Origin: Defluviicoccus sp.
GTDB lineage: Bacteria > Pseudomonadota > Alphaproteobacteria > Rhodospirillales > Defluviicoccaceae
Reading direction: 5' to 3'
DNA: 64,000 nucleotides
Assembly: GCA_029624735.1 (NCBI GenBank)
Contig: JARSSM010000022.1
Coordinates: 124,001-188,000, forward strand
Below the pieces are notes generated by a model. That model did not search any database. It worked only from the letters and a program-made list of their open reading frames with translations, and was not told where the DNA came from. Positions 17,590-26,683 of this stretch are shown piece after piece (within the stretch, counting starts at the first letter, position 1; every line of letters begins with the position of its first letter). The position numbers and the translations under genes were made by a program.

Positions 17590-18231
17590 GTGGCTGGTGC
17601 ACCACCTGTGCTGATACCTGCGCCCGACTGCGCGCTGTGCCCACGGCTGGCGTCGTTCCGGGCCGACGCGCGTGCCCGCTTCCCCGGCTGGCACAATGCT
17701 CCGGTTGCCGCGTTCGGCGACTTAGACGCGGAAGTGCTGATCGTCGGGCTGGCGCCGGGACTGAAAGGCGCCAACCGCACCGGCCGGCCGTTCACCGGCG
17801 ATCATGCCGGCGAACTCCTCTACCAGACGCTCATCAATCTCGGCTTGGCGACAGGCGATTACGGCCGGGCACCCGATGATGGCCTCAGTCTGCAGCGCTG
17901 CCGCATCACCAACGCGGTCCGCTGCGTCCCCCCCGCCAACCGGCCAACACCGGAGGAAGTCCGCACCTGCGGCCGCTTCCTCGCCGCCGAGATCGCTGCC
18001 TTGCCCCGGCTGCATACCCTCGTGGCGCTGGGCACGGTCGCCCACGGCGCCTGTCTCGCCGCGCTCGGACTGCCCGCTTCGGCCTGGCGGTTCAGCCACG
18101 GCACGCGGCATCTGCTACCCGATGGCCAGCGCCTGATCGACAGCTACCACTGCTCTCGCCAGAACACCAACACCGGCCGGCTGACCGCGGCCATGTTCGA
18201 AGCAGCGTTGGCGCAGGTGCTTCAACCCTAG
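17590..18231 (+). CDS. uracil-DNA glycosylase, family 5 (UdgB) type
   Basis: The 213-residue product is a [4Fe-4S] uracil-DNA glycosylase. Four cysteines are placed as in families 4/5: CALC at the N-terminus, then RCRITNAVRC and RTCGRF. The active-site motif is GLAPGLKGANRTGRPFTGD, and the second motif is SYHCSRQNTNTGRLT; the NTGRLT ending indicates family 5. It removes uracil and related bases from DNA. It starts at GTG 17590 and ends convergent with smpB; a palindrome GCCGGCGCGCCGGC overlaps its stop (18231-18244). Confidence 0.87.
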   Translation: MAGAPPVLIPAPDCALCPRLASFRADARARFPGWHNAPVAAFGDLDAEVLIVGLAPGLKGANRTGRPFTGDHAGELLYQTLINLGLATGDYGRAPDDGLSLQRCRITNAVRCVPPANRPTPEEVRTCGRFLAAEIAALPRLHTLVALGTVAHGACLAALGLPASAWRFSHGTRHLLPDGQRLIDSYHCSRQNTNTGRLTAAMFEAALAQVLQP

Positions 18232-18270
18232 CCGGCGCGCCGGCACGCCCGAAATCCGGCCCTGAGCGCT

Positions 18271-18765
18271 CTAATCGTCGCCGCCACGGCGGCTATGTAA
18301 CAGCCGCGACTTCTGCCGCTGCCATTCGCGCGCCTTCACCGCTTCGCGCACGTCGACCTTGCGTTTGCCGCGGGCAAGGCCGAGCGACACCTTGGCAATG
18401 CCGCGGTCGTTGAAATAGATCGCGAGCGGCACCAGGGTCATCCCGGCGCGCTGGATGGCGCCGGTGAGCTTGTTGATCTGGCGCGTGTGCAACAAGAGCT
18501 TGCGCGGGCGTTTCGCTTCGTGGCCGAACGTCATCGCCGCCGCATAAGGCGCGATATGGGCGTTGAACAGGAACAGTTCGCCGCCCTTCTCACCCGCGTA
18601 AGCCTCGTTCAGGGACACGTGGCCACGGCGTAAGGACTTGACCTCCGAGCCCTGCAGGACGATCCCGGCTTCGAGCGTTTCCTCGATGAAGTAGTCGTGA
18701 CGGGCGCGGCGATTCTGCGCAACGGTGCGCTGCGCTTTGGCACGCTCATCATCTCGACCCGCCAT
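18271..18765 (-). CDS. smpB: SsrA-binding protein SmpB
   Basis: SmpB, 164 residues, delivers tmRNA to stalled ribosomes. Conserved segments are VAQNRRARHDYFIEETLEAG, LQGSEVKSLR and NEAYAGEKGGELFLFNAHI. The basic C-terminal tail, KAREWQRQKSRLLHSRRG, is the part that enters the decoding channel. The tmRNA gene is not in this window. dapA is immediately upstream on the same strand. Confidence 0.95.
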   Translation of the reverse strand: MAGRDDERAKAQRTVAQNRRARHDYFIEETLEAGIVLQGSEVKSLRRGHVSLNEAYAGEKGGELFLFNAHIAPYAAAMTFGHEAKRPRKLLLHTRQINKLTGAIQRAGMTLVPLAIYFNDRGIAKVSLGLARGKRKVDVREAVKAREWQRQKSRLLHSRRGGDD

Positions 18766-18787
18766 GATGCCCGAGCGACGCCCGTCT

Positions 18788-19663
18788 TCAGCCGATCAAG
18801 CCCACGGCCGCCATCGCGCGCCGGACCGTCTCGCGGCCGGCATCGCTCAGCGCCACCAGCGGCAGCCGCACGTCTGGACCGCACTTGCCGAGGACGCTGA
18901 GCGCATACTTCGCCGGTGTCGGATTCGTCTCGCAGAACAGCCCCGTGTGCAGGGGCATCAAGCGATCATTGATCGCTGCCGCCGTGGCGACATCGCCCGC
19001 CCGCCAGGCTGCCTGCATCTCGGCGCACAGCCGCGGCGCAACGTTGGCGGTAACGGAAATACAGCCGTGGCCGCCGGAGGCGAGAAATGGCAGCGCCGTG
19101 CCGTCCTCGCCCGACAACTGGCGAAATTGCGGCCCGATCGCGAGCCTTGTCCTGATCGGACGCGTCAAATCTTGGGTTGCATCCTTCACCCCTACCACAT
19201 TCGGCAGCTTGGCAAGCCTGGCCATCGTCTCGACGCTCATGTCGATGACGCAGCGAGCGGGAATGTTGTAAATGATCAGTGGCAGACCGGCTTGGTCGTG
19301 GATGGCCTTGAAGTGCTGGTAGAGTCCCTCCTGGGTCGGCTTGTTGTAGTAGGGCGTGACGACGAGCGCAGCGTCGGCGCCGAGTTCCTTCGCTTGGCGG
19401 GTCAGGTCGATCGCTTCCGCCGTCGCGTTGGATCCCGTGCCGGCGATCACCGGCGCCCGCCCGCGTACGGTCTCGACACACAGCTGGACGACGCGCAGGT
19501 GCTCGGCGTGGCTCAAAGTCGACGATTCGCCCGTCGTCCCGCAGGGCACGAAGCCATCGGTGCCTTCCTGCAGATGCCACTCGATCAGCGCGCGGTAGGC
19601 CGCCTCGTCGAACGCACCATCGCGAAATGGGGTAATCAGCGCTACGATCGAGCCTTGCAACAT
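18788..19663 (-). CDS. dapA: 4-hydroxy-tetrahydrodipicolinate synthase
   Basis: DapA, 291 residues, condenses pyruvate with aspartate semialdehyde at the branch to lysine and diaminopimelate. The Schiff-base lysine is in VVGVKDATQDL, the proton-relay tyrosine in VVTPYYNKPTQ, and the substrate loop is CGTTGESSTLS. ATG 19663, preceded by AGAAGGAA, is the start; the open frame to 19753 adds 30 atypical residues. It is divergent from the lytic transglycosylase gene. Confidence 0.94.
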   Translation of the reverse strand: MLQGSIVALITPFRDGAFDEAAYRALIEWHLQEGTDGFVPCGTTGESSTLSHAEHLRVVQLCVETVRGRAPVIAGTGSNATAEAIDLTRQAKELGADAALVVTPYYNKPTQEGLYQHFKAIHDQAGLPLIIYNIPARCVIDMSVETMARLAKLPNVVGVKDATQDLTRPIRTRLAIGPQFRQLSGEDGTALPFLASGGHGCISVTANVAPRLCAEMQAAWRAGDVATAAAINDRLMPLHTGLFCETNPTPAKYALSVLGKCGPDVRLPLVALSDAGRETVRRAMAAVGLIG

Positions 19664-19835
19664 GTCTTTGCGTTCCTTCTCTGCCCGCAGTCGGCGCGGA
19701 CCATATCGCCCGATGCGGTCGCTTGCCAAGCACGCTTCGAAGAGCTTGCACACAACCCGCCATTACAGCACCCTTTCAGCATCAACCCGTCACGGACCGA
19801 TGACCTTGCGCAGCCCCATGCCCAGGAATGGACCG

Positions 19836-21836
19836 ATGGTTAATCCCAGCCGACCGAAACGCGATATCTGCCGTGTCGCCGCCGCGGCGGTGTCGATCAT
19901 GGCCGCAGTTCTGGCGGCGGCTCCCGCGCGGGCGGCTGGCTTCGCCGGTGACGAGTATTCGCTCGGCCGCCAAGCTCTCGCCGCTGCGCGCAGTGGCCGC
20001 TGCTGGGAGGCTTCGAGCCTAGCGAGCGGCATCACGGACCCGGTCGCGGTCAAGGTGGCCACATGGACCTGCATCACCCGATCCGATGGCGCCGCGAGCT
20101 TCTCCGAGATCGCCCGCTTCGTGAGCGAGAACCCGGACTGGCCTGAGCAGAAGCAGATGCGCCAGCGGGCTGAGGAGGCAATCACCCTCGGCTCGATGGC
20201 CGACGAGACCGTCGCCTGGTTCGGGCGCTTTCCGCCCGTCAGCGGTACCGGCCGGGTCCGCTACGTCGAGGCCTTGCAGGCGGTTGGCCGTGACGCTGAA
20301 GCCGCGGAGGTGGCACGCAAGGCCTGGATCGAGAGCGATATTCCGCCGGCGGACGAGCGCGCGTTGTTGTCCGGCTTCGGCTGGGCACTCGACAGCGAGG
20401 CGCATCGCCAGCGGCTCGATCGCCTGCTATGGCAAGGCAACGTCGCGGCGGCGGAACGGCTGCTGAACGAGGTCGACCCCGACACCCGCGCCCTGGCCAA
20501 CGCCAGGATCGGGCTGCGCCGGCTCAGGATCAGCCCCTACACGGCGTTCGACAGCGTCCCGGCGCGGCTCCAGGACGATCCTGGCCTGCGCTATGAGATG
20601 GTCCGCTGGTACCGAAAGCAAGGCCCGCAGTCAGAAGCGCGGCGCCTCCTCGCCAACTATCCCTCCAGCGGCGGTTATGCCGAACTGTGGTGGACCGAGC
20701 GGGCCGCACTCGCCCGCGATGCCCGCAATCAGGGCTCTTACGACGAGGCTTACGCGCTTGTGCGGCCGCACGGACTGACAAACGGGAGCGAGTACGTCGA
20801 TGCCGAGTGGCTCGCCGGCTGGCTCGCGCTGCGCTTCCTCAACGACCCACGCACCGCGCTCGGGCACTTCACGAGTCTATACGACAACGTCCGCTATCCG
20901 GTCAGCCTTGCCCGCGCCGGTTACTGGGCCGGCCGCGCGGCAACTGTCATGGGCCGCGGCAGCACGGCCACGGAGTGGTACCGGAAGGCAGCCGAGCATC
21001 AGAGTGTCTTCTACGGCCAGCTGGCCCAGAATCAGATCGAGCCCGCCGCCGGCAAGCCGCTGCCGCCCGATCCGCAGCCGGCCGCGGCCGAGCGGCAGGC
21101 GCTCGCCGACCACGAGTTGGCCCGCGCCGCACGCCTGCTGGCCTCGTTGGGGGAACAAGACAGCCTGCGCGCGTTCCTCATCCGCCTCGTCGAAATCAAG
21201 GACACGCCGGGCTGGCGCCAAGCCGTCGCCTCGTTCGCGGAAGGCTTGAGCCGCGGTGACCTGGCCGTCCTTGTCTCACGCCGGGCCATCCGCGACGGCC
21301 ATCTCCTGGTCTCGAGCGGCTATCCGGTCGTAAGCGTGCCGCGCACCCTCAACGGCTATCAGGACTCGGTCGAGGATGCGCTTGTCCTTGCCGTCATCCG
21401 GCAGGAGAGCGGCTTCGACGTCGGAGCCGTCAGCAGCGCCGGCGCCCGTGGCCTGATGCAGCTGATGCCGGCGACCGCACGCCAGGTCGCGTCCAAGCTC
21501 AACGTCAGCTTCTCACCGTCCGCGTTGACGCAGGATCCGGAGTACAACGTCAATCTCGGTCAAACCTACCTTGCTTCCCTGCTGGGGCGCTTTTCCGGGT
21601 CCTACGTGCTGGCGGTTGCCGGCTACAACGCCGGGCCGGCGCGGGCGAGCCGCTGGCTCGACGAGATCGGTGATCCGCGGGTGAGCGTCGAAGAAGCTGT
21701 CGACTGGATCGAGAAGATACCGCTCTCGGAAACCCGGAACTACGTTCAGCGGACGATGGAGAACCTCCAGGTTTACCGCGCCATCCTCGGCGGATGGGTG
21801 GTCCCGCCCGCACTTGCGAGCGATCTCGTGCGCTGA
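19836..21836 (+). CDS. soluble lytic murein transglycosylase, Slt70 type
   Basis: The 666-residue periplasmic enzyme cuts peptidoglycan to 1,6-anhydro products. A signal peptide (VAAAAVSIMAAVLAAAPARA) precedes a long superhelical U/L domain (about 40-470). The C-terminal lysozyme-like domain has the catalytic glutamate in VIRQESGFD, then SSAGARGLMQLMPATA and GYNAGPARASRW. The open frame extends to 19662, inside the divergent dapA start region. ATG 19836 after AGGA is preferred; ATG 19818 or 19800 are possible. Confidence 0.92.
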   Translation: MVNPSRPKRDICRVAAAAVSIMAAVLAAAPARAAGFAGDEYSLGRQALAAARSGRCWEASSLASGITDPVAVKVATWTCITRSDGAASFSEIARFVSENPDWPEQKQMRQRAEEAITLGSMADETVAWFGRFPPVSGTGRVRYVEALQAVGRDAEAAEVARKAWIESDIPPADERALLSGFGWALDSEAHRQRLDRLLWQGNVAAAERLLNEVDPDTRALANARIGLRRLRISPYTAFDSVPARLQDDPGLRYEMVRWYRKQGPQSEARRLLANYPSSGGYAELWWTERAALARDARNQGSYDEAYALVRPHGLTNGSEYVDAEWLAGWLALRFLNDPRTALGHFTSLYDNVRYPVSLARAGYWAGRAATVMGRGSTATEWYRKAAEHQSVFYGQLAQNQIEPAAGKPLPPDPQPAAAERQALADHELARAARLLASLGEQDSLRAFLIRLVEIKDTPGWRQAVASFAEGLSRGDLAVLVSRRAIRDGHLLVSSGYPVVSVPRTLNGYQDSVEDALVLAVIRQESGFDVGAVSSAGARGLMQLMPATARQVASKLNVSFSPSALTQDPEYNVNLGQTYLASLLGRFSGSYVLAVAGYNAGPARASRWLDEIGDPRVSVEEAVDWIEKIPLSETRNYVQRTMENLQVYRAILGGWVVPPALASDLVR

Positions 21837-21904
21837 TGGCGCTCGCCGCCGCCGTGCCGGTCAATACGGGGGCGCAACGAAAACAAGGAGCGAGGGAGGA
21901 GACC

Positions 21905-22594
21905 GTGGCCGCGCCATTGCACCGTGACAATCTGGACGCTTGCGTCTTCGATGCCTACGGAACGCTGTTCGACGTCCGCAGTGCCGCCGAGCGATGCAGC
22001 GAAGGCCTCGGCGCGCGAAAAGACGCGCTGCTTGCCTTGTGGCGTGCCAAGCAGCTCGAATACAGCTGGCTGCGCAGCCTGCGCGGCGACTACACCGATT
22101 TCTGGCACGTCACCGGCGAGAGCCTCGACTACGCGATGGCCGCCACCGGCACGACCGATCCGCTGCTGCGCAGCCGCCTCATGGCCGCGTATTTGACGCT
22201 GGAAGCGTACGCGGACGCGACGGATGCGGTCAGCCGGCTGCGCGCCAGCGGGCTCAAGACCGCCGTTCTGTCCAACGGGTCGGCCAGCATGCTGACCGCC
22301 GCGGTCAGCAACTCAGGCCTGCACCGGCTGCTCGACTGGCTGATCTCGGTCGACGAGGTCCACGCGTATAAGCCGCATCCCAGTGTCTACCGCTTGGCGA
22401 CCGAGCGGCTGCAATGCCCTGCCAACCGCATCTGCTTCCTGTCCGCCAACAGTTGGGATGCCTCGGCGGCGGCGCACTTCGGTTTTCGCGCCGTCTGGAT
22501 CAACCGCGCCAATGCCACCTTCGATCTGCTGCCGGGCAAGCCGGAACGCGAGATCACGACGCTTGGCGCTTTGCCAGACCTGCTCGGCGTCTGA
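21905..22594 (+). CDS. haloacid dehalogenase type II
   Basis: This 229-residue HAD-superfamily protein has the type II L-2-haloacid dehalogenase layout: nucleophile aspartate in VFDAYGTLFDV, LSNGSASML, the conserved lysine in AYKPHPSVY and SANSWDASAA. Such enzymes hydrolyse 2-haloacids or small phosphorylated/halogenated acids; the physiological substrate is not known. GTG 21905 is chosen because GGAGG lies about five bases before it; an ATG at 21836 overlaps the transglycosylase stop but would add an atypical tail. pncC starts 9 bp after its stop. Confidence 0.87.
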   Translation: MAAPLHRDNLDACVFDAYGTLFDVRSAAERCSEGLGARKDALLALWRAKQLEYSWLRSLRGDYTDFWHVTGESLDYAMAATGTTDPLLRSRLMAAYLTLEAYADATDAVSRLRASGLKTAVLSNGSASMLTAAVSNSGLHRLLDWLISVDEVHAYKPHPSVYRLATERLQCPANRICFLSANSWDASAAAHFGFRAVWINRANATFDLLPGKPEREITTLGALPDLLGV

Positions 22595-22603
22595 GGCGAG
22601 GCG

Positions 22604-23089
22604 ATGTTTCCCGCAGCACAGATCCAGCTAGCAATCGAGATCCTTGAGCGGTGCCGAAGCCGGGGCTTGCGCCTTGCGACGGCGGAATCGTGCACCGGCG
22701 GCCTGATCGCGGCCTGCCTGACGGACATCGCCGGCTCCTCGGATGTTTTCGAGCGCGGATTGGTGGCCTATGCCAATCAGGCGAAGATCGACCTGCTTGA
22801 CGTCGCGCCTGAGTGCCTCGCCCGCTTCGGCGCCGTGAGCGAAGAGACCGCGCGGGCCATGGCCGAGGGCGGGCTGGTCCGCTCCAAGGTCGATCTCTGC
22901 GTCGCGGTGACCGGCATTGCCGGCCCCGGCGGCGGCAGCGCCGGACGGCCGGTCGGCCTCGTCCATTTCGCCACCGCCGGCCGCGACCAGCCGACCCGGC
23001 ACGCGCAGAGCCTTTTCAGCGGCGATCGCCAGGCGGTGCGCCAGGCAACGGTGACGCGTGCGCTTGAACTGCTGCGGGCCTGCCTGTAG
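22604..23089 (+). CDS. pncC: nicotinamide-nucleotide amidase (CinA C-terminal domain)
   Basis: This 161-residue protein is a stand-alone CinA C-terminal domain, which deamidates nicotinamide mononucleotide in the NAD salvage cycle. The signature TAESCTGGLIAACLTDIAGSS is present (first twenty residues typical), with GLVAYANQAK and VTGIAGPGGGS. Its 3' end overlaps the convergent ratA-like gene by 74 bp. Confidence 0.92.
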   Translation: MFPAAQIQLAIEILERCRSRGLRLATAESCTGGLIAACLTDIAGSSDVFERGLVAYANQAKIDLLDVAPECLARFGAVSEETARAMAEGGLVRSKVDLCVAVTGIAGPGGGSAGRPVGLVHFATAGRDQPTRHAQSLFSGDRQAVRQATVTRALELLRACL

Positions 23090-23546
23090 GCGCGGAACCC
23101 TGCGGCGCGTCGCCGGCGTAAAGGGTCACCGCGCGCCGTTCGAAGGCGTTCACCATCCGCTGCACCGCCTCGTTGAACAGCTTGCCCATCATCTTCTGCA
23201 ACGTCCGCGAGCGGAACTCGAAATCGATATAGAAATCAATGATGCAGTGGCCTTCGGCGTTGGCGGCAAAGGTCCAGTGGTTGGTGAGGTGGCGAAAGGG
23301 GCCGTCGTAGTAGGCGACGTCGATCCGGTTGGGGCCCGACAGCTCGACCCGGGAGGTGAACCGCTCGCGGATCATCTTGAAGCCAATGACGAGGTCGGCA
23401 ACCAGCCGCTGCGGCGTCTCCCAGCGGCGGATGCGGCAAGCCACGCACCAGGGCAGGAACTCAGGGTAACGCTCGACATCCGCCACCAGGTCGAACATCT
23501 GCTCCGGGGTGAAGGGGACGGTCCGCGTCTCGGCGTGGGTCGGCAT
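23016..23546 (-). CDS. RatA/Coq10-like START domain protein
   Basis: The 176-residue protein is an SRPBCC (polyketide cyclase) family member with the typical opening FTPEQMFDLVADVERYPEFLPWC and the later WTFAANAEGHCIIDFYIDFEF. Bacterial members are annotated either as the ribosome-association toxin RatA or as the ubiquinone-binding chaperone Coq10. In alphaproteobacteria this gene typically follows lipA, as here, and the Coq10 role is considered likely. The Ala/Pro-rich last 30 residues lie over the 3' end of pncC on the other strand. Confidence 0.86.
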   Translation of the reverse strand: MPTHAETRTVPFTPEQMFDLVADVERYPEFLPWCVACRIRRWETPQRLVADLVIGFKMIRERFTSRVELSGPNRIDVAYYDGPFRHLTNHWTFAANAEGHCIIDFYIDFEFRSRTLQKMMGKLFNEAVQRMVNAFERRAVTLYAGDAPQGSAPTGRPAAVQAHASPLPGAPPGDRR

Positions 23547-23569
23547 GCTCCGGAAGCGTCTTTCGCCCG

Positions 23570-24511
23570 TTAAGCCTGTTGGAGCTGCTGCTGGCGGGCG
23601 CGCCGCAAGTCCTCGAAGTCACGGTCGGCATGGTAGGACGACCGCGTCAGCGGCGACGACGCGATCATCAGAAACCCTTTCGCGGCCCCGATCTGCCGGT
23701 ACTCCTCGAACTCCTCGGGCGTCACGAAACGATCGACCGCGGCGTGGCGCGGCGTCGGCTGCAGATACTGGCCGATGGTGAGGAAATCGACGCCGGCACA
23801 GACCAGGTCGTCCATGACCTGCAGGATCTCGCCCCGCGTTTCGCCGAGGCCGACCATGATGCCCGACTTGGTGAACACGTCAGGCCGCACCTCCTTGGCG
23901 CGCTCCAGGCAGCGCAATGAATGGTAGTAGCGGGCGCCGGGCCGGATGGTCGGATAAAGCCGTGGCACGGTTTCCAGGTTGTGGTTGAACACGTCCGGGC
24001 CAGCCGCGGCAACGCTCTCAAGCGCTCCCGGCTTGTTGCGGAAATCGGGCGTCAGCACCTCGATCGTGGTCGTGGGCGAGGCGGCGCGGACCCGCTCGAT
24101 GCAGGCGACGAATTGCGCCGCGCCGCCGTCGGCGAGATCGTCACGATCGACCGACGTGATGACCGCGTGCTTCAAGCCCATGGTGACGATGCTCGAAGCG
24201 ACGCTCTCCGGCTCGTGCGGGTTGACCGCGTCGGGCTTGCCGGTGGCAACGTTACAAAACGCACAGGCGCGGGTGCAAATGTCGCCCAAAATCATGAAAG
24301 TCGCGTGCTTGCGGGCCCAGCACTCGCCGATGTTCGGGCACGCCGCCTCCTCGCAGACGGTGTGCAGGTTATGCGCGCGCATCAAACGGCGTGTTTCGCC
24401 AAAGCCTTGCGAGGTCGGCGCCTTGACCCGGATCCAGGCCGGCTTGCGCGGCGACGGGTTCTCTGGCCGGTGCGCCTTCTCCGGATGGCGGACGGGGGAA
24501 TCAGTCGTCAT
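23570..24511 (-). CDS. lipA: lipoyl synthase
   Basis: LipA, 313 residues, is a radical-SAM enzyme that inserts two sulfurs into octanoyl groups on lipoyl domains. It has both clusters: auxiliary [12 protein letters not shown] and radical-[11 protein letters not shown]. The C-terminal [12 protein letters not shown] contains the conserved serine ligand. ATG 24511 is used because the longer frame starts at a TTG. Its products are needed by the PdhB/PdhC lipoyl domains encoded just upstream. Confidence 0.95.
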   Translation of the reverse strand: MTTDSPVRHPEKAHRPENPSPRKPAWIRVKAPTSQGFGETRRLMRAHNLHTVCEEAACPNIGECWARKHATFMILGDICTRACAFCNVATGKPDAVNPHEPESVASSIVTMGLKHAVITSVDRDDLADGGAAQFVACIERVRAASPTTTIEVLTPDFRNKPGALESVAAAGPDVFNHNLETVPRLYPTIRPGARYYHSLRCLERAKEVRPDVFTKSGIMVGLGETRGEILQVMDDLVCAGVDFLTIGQYLQPTPRHAAVDRFVTPEEFEEYRQIGAAKGFLMIASSPLTRSSYHADRDFEDLRRARQQQLQQA

Positions 24512-24574
24512 AAGTCGCCATATGTCCTCCCCGCCGGGACCGTTCAAGGAAGTGCGCCGCGGAGGGCGGGTGCA

Positions 24575-25972
24575 TCAGAAATGCACCGCCCGGCCGAAGG
24601 CATCGAGCACCGATTCGTGCATCATCTCCGAGAGCGTCGGGTGCGGGAACACGGTCGCCATCAGCTCGGCCTCGGTGCTCTCCAGCGTCCGCGCGATGCC
24701 GTAGCCCTGGATCAGCTCGGTCACTTCCGCGCCGACCATGTGCGCACCCAGGAGCTCACCGGTCTTCTCATCGAACACGGTCTTGACCATCCCTTCCGGC
24801 TCGCCGAGTGCGATCGCCTTGCCGTTGCCGATGAAGGGGAAGCGGCCGACCTTGATGGCGTAGCCACGCTCACGCGCCGCCTTCTCGGTCAGGCCGACGC
24901 TCGCCACCTGCGGCCGGCTGTAGGTGCAACCGGGGATGCGGCTGACGTCGAGCGGATGCACGCCCTTGACGCCCGCGATCTTCTCGACACACAGCACCCC
25001 CTCGTGGCTCGCCTTGTGCGCCAGCCACGGCGGGCCGGCGACATCGCCGATCGCATACACGCCCGGCTCGCCGGTGCGGCACCACTCGTCGATGACGATG
25101 TGCGCCCTGTCGACCTTGACCTTGGTTCCTTCGAGGCCAAGGTCCTCGACGTTGCCGACGATGCCGACCGCGAGGATCACGCGCTCGGCCTCGACCTCCG
25201 ACTTCTTGCCGCCGCCCTCCAGCGAAGCCCGGACCTTGTCGCCGGTCTTGGTCAGCCCCTTGACCGAGGTGCCGGTGTGAATGGCGATGCCCTGCTTTTC
25301 AAACGCTTTGCGGGCAAAAGCCGAAATCTCCTCGTCCTCCACGGGAAGGATGCGATCGAGGATCTCGACCACGGTCACTTCCGCGCCCAAGGTGCGGTAG
25401 AAGCTCGCGAATTCGATGCCGATCGCGCCCGAGCCGACCACCAGCAGCGACTTCGGCATCGCCGCCGGCACCATGGCTTCCTTGTAGGTCCAGATCAGCT
25501 TGCCGTCCGGCTCCAGGCCCGGCAGGCTGCGGGCGCGGGCGCCGGTCGCAAGGATGATGTGCTTGGCCTTCAGCGCCGTCGTCGTGCCGTTCTTGGTGCA
25601 ATTGAGCGTGCCGGCGCCGGCCAGACGGCCGCGGCCATCGAACACCTGAACCTTGTTCTTGCGCAACAGATGCGCCACGCCCTGGTTGAGCTGGCCCGCG
25701 ATCTTGCGCGAGCGCTCGACCACCTTCGCAAGGTCGAAGCTGGCCTCCTTGACCGTGAGGCCGAAGGCGCTCGCGTGCTTGATCGCGTCGTAGACCTCGG
25801 CCGTGCGCAGAAGCGCCTTGGTCGGAATGCAGCCCCAGTTCAGGCAGATGCCGCCCAAGTGCTGCTCCTCGACCAGCGCCGTCTTCAGGCCCAGTTGGGC
25901 GGCACGGATGGCGGCGACGTAGCCACCAGGCCCGCCGCCGACAACAATGAGATCGAAGGAAGTTTCGGCCAT
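24575..25972 (-). CDS. lpdA: dihydrolipoyl dehydrogenase (E3)
   Basis: E3, 465 residues, reoxidises dihydrolipoamide in the pyruvate dehydrogenase complex. It has an FAD-binding GGGPGGYVAAIRAAQLG start, the redox disulfide GICLNWGCIPTKALL, an NAD motif VVGSGAIGIEFASFYRTLG and the C-terminal dimer domain ending with the HPTLSEMMHE active-site histidine. It has no N-terminal lipoyl domain. It is the last catalytic subunit of the pdhA-pdhB-pdhC-lpd series. Confidence 0.96.
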   Translation of the reverse strand: MAETSFDLIVVGGGPGGYVAAIRAAQLGLKTALVEEQHLGGICLNWGCIPTKALLRTAEVYDAIKHASAFGLTVKEASFDLAKVVERSRKIAGQLNQGVAHLLRKNKVQVFDGRGRLAGAGTLNCTKNGTTTALKAKHIILATGARARSLPGLEPDGKLIWTYKEAMVPAAMPKSLLVVGSGAIGIEFASFYRTLGAEVTVVEILDRILPVEDEEISAFARKAFEKQGIAIHTGTSVKGLTKTGDKVRASLEGGGKKSEVEAERVILAVGIVGNVEDLGLEGTKVKVDRAHIVIDEWCRTGEPGVYAIGDVAGPPWLAHKASHEGVLCVEKIAGVKGVHPLDVSRIPGCTYSRPQVASVGLTEKAARERGYAIKVGRFPFIGNGKAIALGEPEGMVKTVFDEKTGELLGAHMVGAEVTELIQGYGIARTLESTEAELMATVFPHPTLSEMMHESVLDAFGRAVHF

Positions 25973-25983
25973 TTCTGCCTCAC

Positions 25984-26358
25984 CTAACCGTGGGACAACT
26001 GCGCGCGAAGCCGGCGCAAGATAACAGCGAGTTCCATGGCCCTCCGCCTGATCCGCTTGGCGTCTGATGCGGCCTCGCCGGCACCGTCGAGGCTCTCTGC
26101 TAGCCGGAGCTCAATCTCAACCGCGGTTTCCGCCGAGCGAAGCAGGTCCTCTCCCGGCTCGGACGCCTGTCGCTGCCAAACAGGGCGCGACACATCCCTC
26201 AACTCCCACGCGGGAGTTGGCGCGCGTTCCAAGCTCGGCAGGCCGCGCCGAGGGAAGAACAGATCGGACATCTCCCTTCGGTAAGCCCAAACAACGAAAG
26301 CGCAGAGCGCCAATCCGCTCACGGCAGCGCAAAATGTGATGAGACCGAGATTAGACAT
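25984..26358 (-). CDS. small membrane-anchored protein of unknown function
   Basis: A 124-residue ORF with one N-terminal transmembrane helix (about 5-26) and a charged C-terminal helix (about 78-120, EDLLRSAETAVEIELRLAES followed by an Arg-rich stretch). No family is recognised. It lies 11 bp before lpd and 3 bp after the preceding small ORF, so it is probably in the pdh-lpd transcript. It may be an assembly or scaffold accessory, but no evidence shows this. Confidence 0.6.
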   Translation of the reverse strand: MSNLGLITFCAAVSGLALCAFVVWAYRREMSDLFFPRRGLPSLERAPTPAWELRDVSRPVWQRQASEPGEDLLRSAETAVEIELRLAESLDGAGEAASDAKRIRRRAMELAVILRRLRAQLSHG

Positions 26359-26361
26359 CTA

Positions 26362-26643
26362 TCAACGGCTCGTCATGACAACTCGCGAAATATCTGACGT
26401 CGTCATTGCGAGGAGCGACAGCGACGAAGCAATCCATGTCATCCGAGCAGCCAGGACGACTGGATTGCTTCGCTGCGCTCGCAATGACACGCTCTTCCAG
26501 CATTCCGATAGACTGCGCGACACGAACGATACCAAGACTGCCTCAACAACCATGACCAGAATACGCCCGACCGCCAACATCAGCGGCACGATCATCATTG
26601 CGATGCCAAACCACCAGATGACAACCCTCAACAAGAGGCTCAC
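26362..26643 (-). CDS. small membrane protein ORF carrying an in-frame palindromic repeat
   Basis: A 93-residue ORF from GTG 26643. Residues 3-42 are strongly hydrophobic (VVIWWFGIAMMIVPLMLAVG and onward), so it would be a membrane protein with one or two helices. Residues about 53-81 (SLRAQRSNP ... WIASSLSLLAMT) are encoded entirely by an 87-bp palindromic repeat of exactly 29 codons, so the frame stays open through it. The ORF sits between pdhC and the next small gene with 3-bp spacing downstream, which supports translation. No family is recognised for the non-repeat part. Confidence 0.45.
   Translation of the reverse strand: MSLLLRVVIWWFGIAMMIVPLMLAVGRILVMVVEAVLVSFVSRSLSECWKSVSLRAQRSNPVVLAARMTWIASSLSLLAMTTSDISRVVMTSR
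26402..26488. repeat. 87-bp palindromic repeat (GTCATTGCGAG family)
   Basis: Inverted ends GTCATTGCGAG and CTCGCAATGAC enclose further complementary blocks (CGAAGCAATCCA / TGGATTGCTTCG). Very similar sequences are widespread as intergenic palindromic repeats in many bacteria. Here the repeat lies inside an open reading frame and its length is a multiple of three. Confidence 0.85.
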
Positions 26644-26683
26644 GCAACAGATCCCCCGCGATCGGTGACAGCACCTTCATCGC

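Noticed and set aside
23921..25987. 688-residue plus-strand ORF opposite lipA and lpdA
   Set aside because: It spans two well-identified minus-strand genes and has no recognisable domain.
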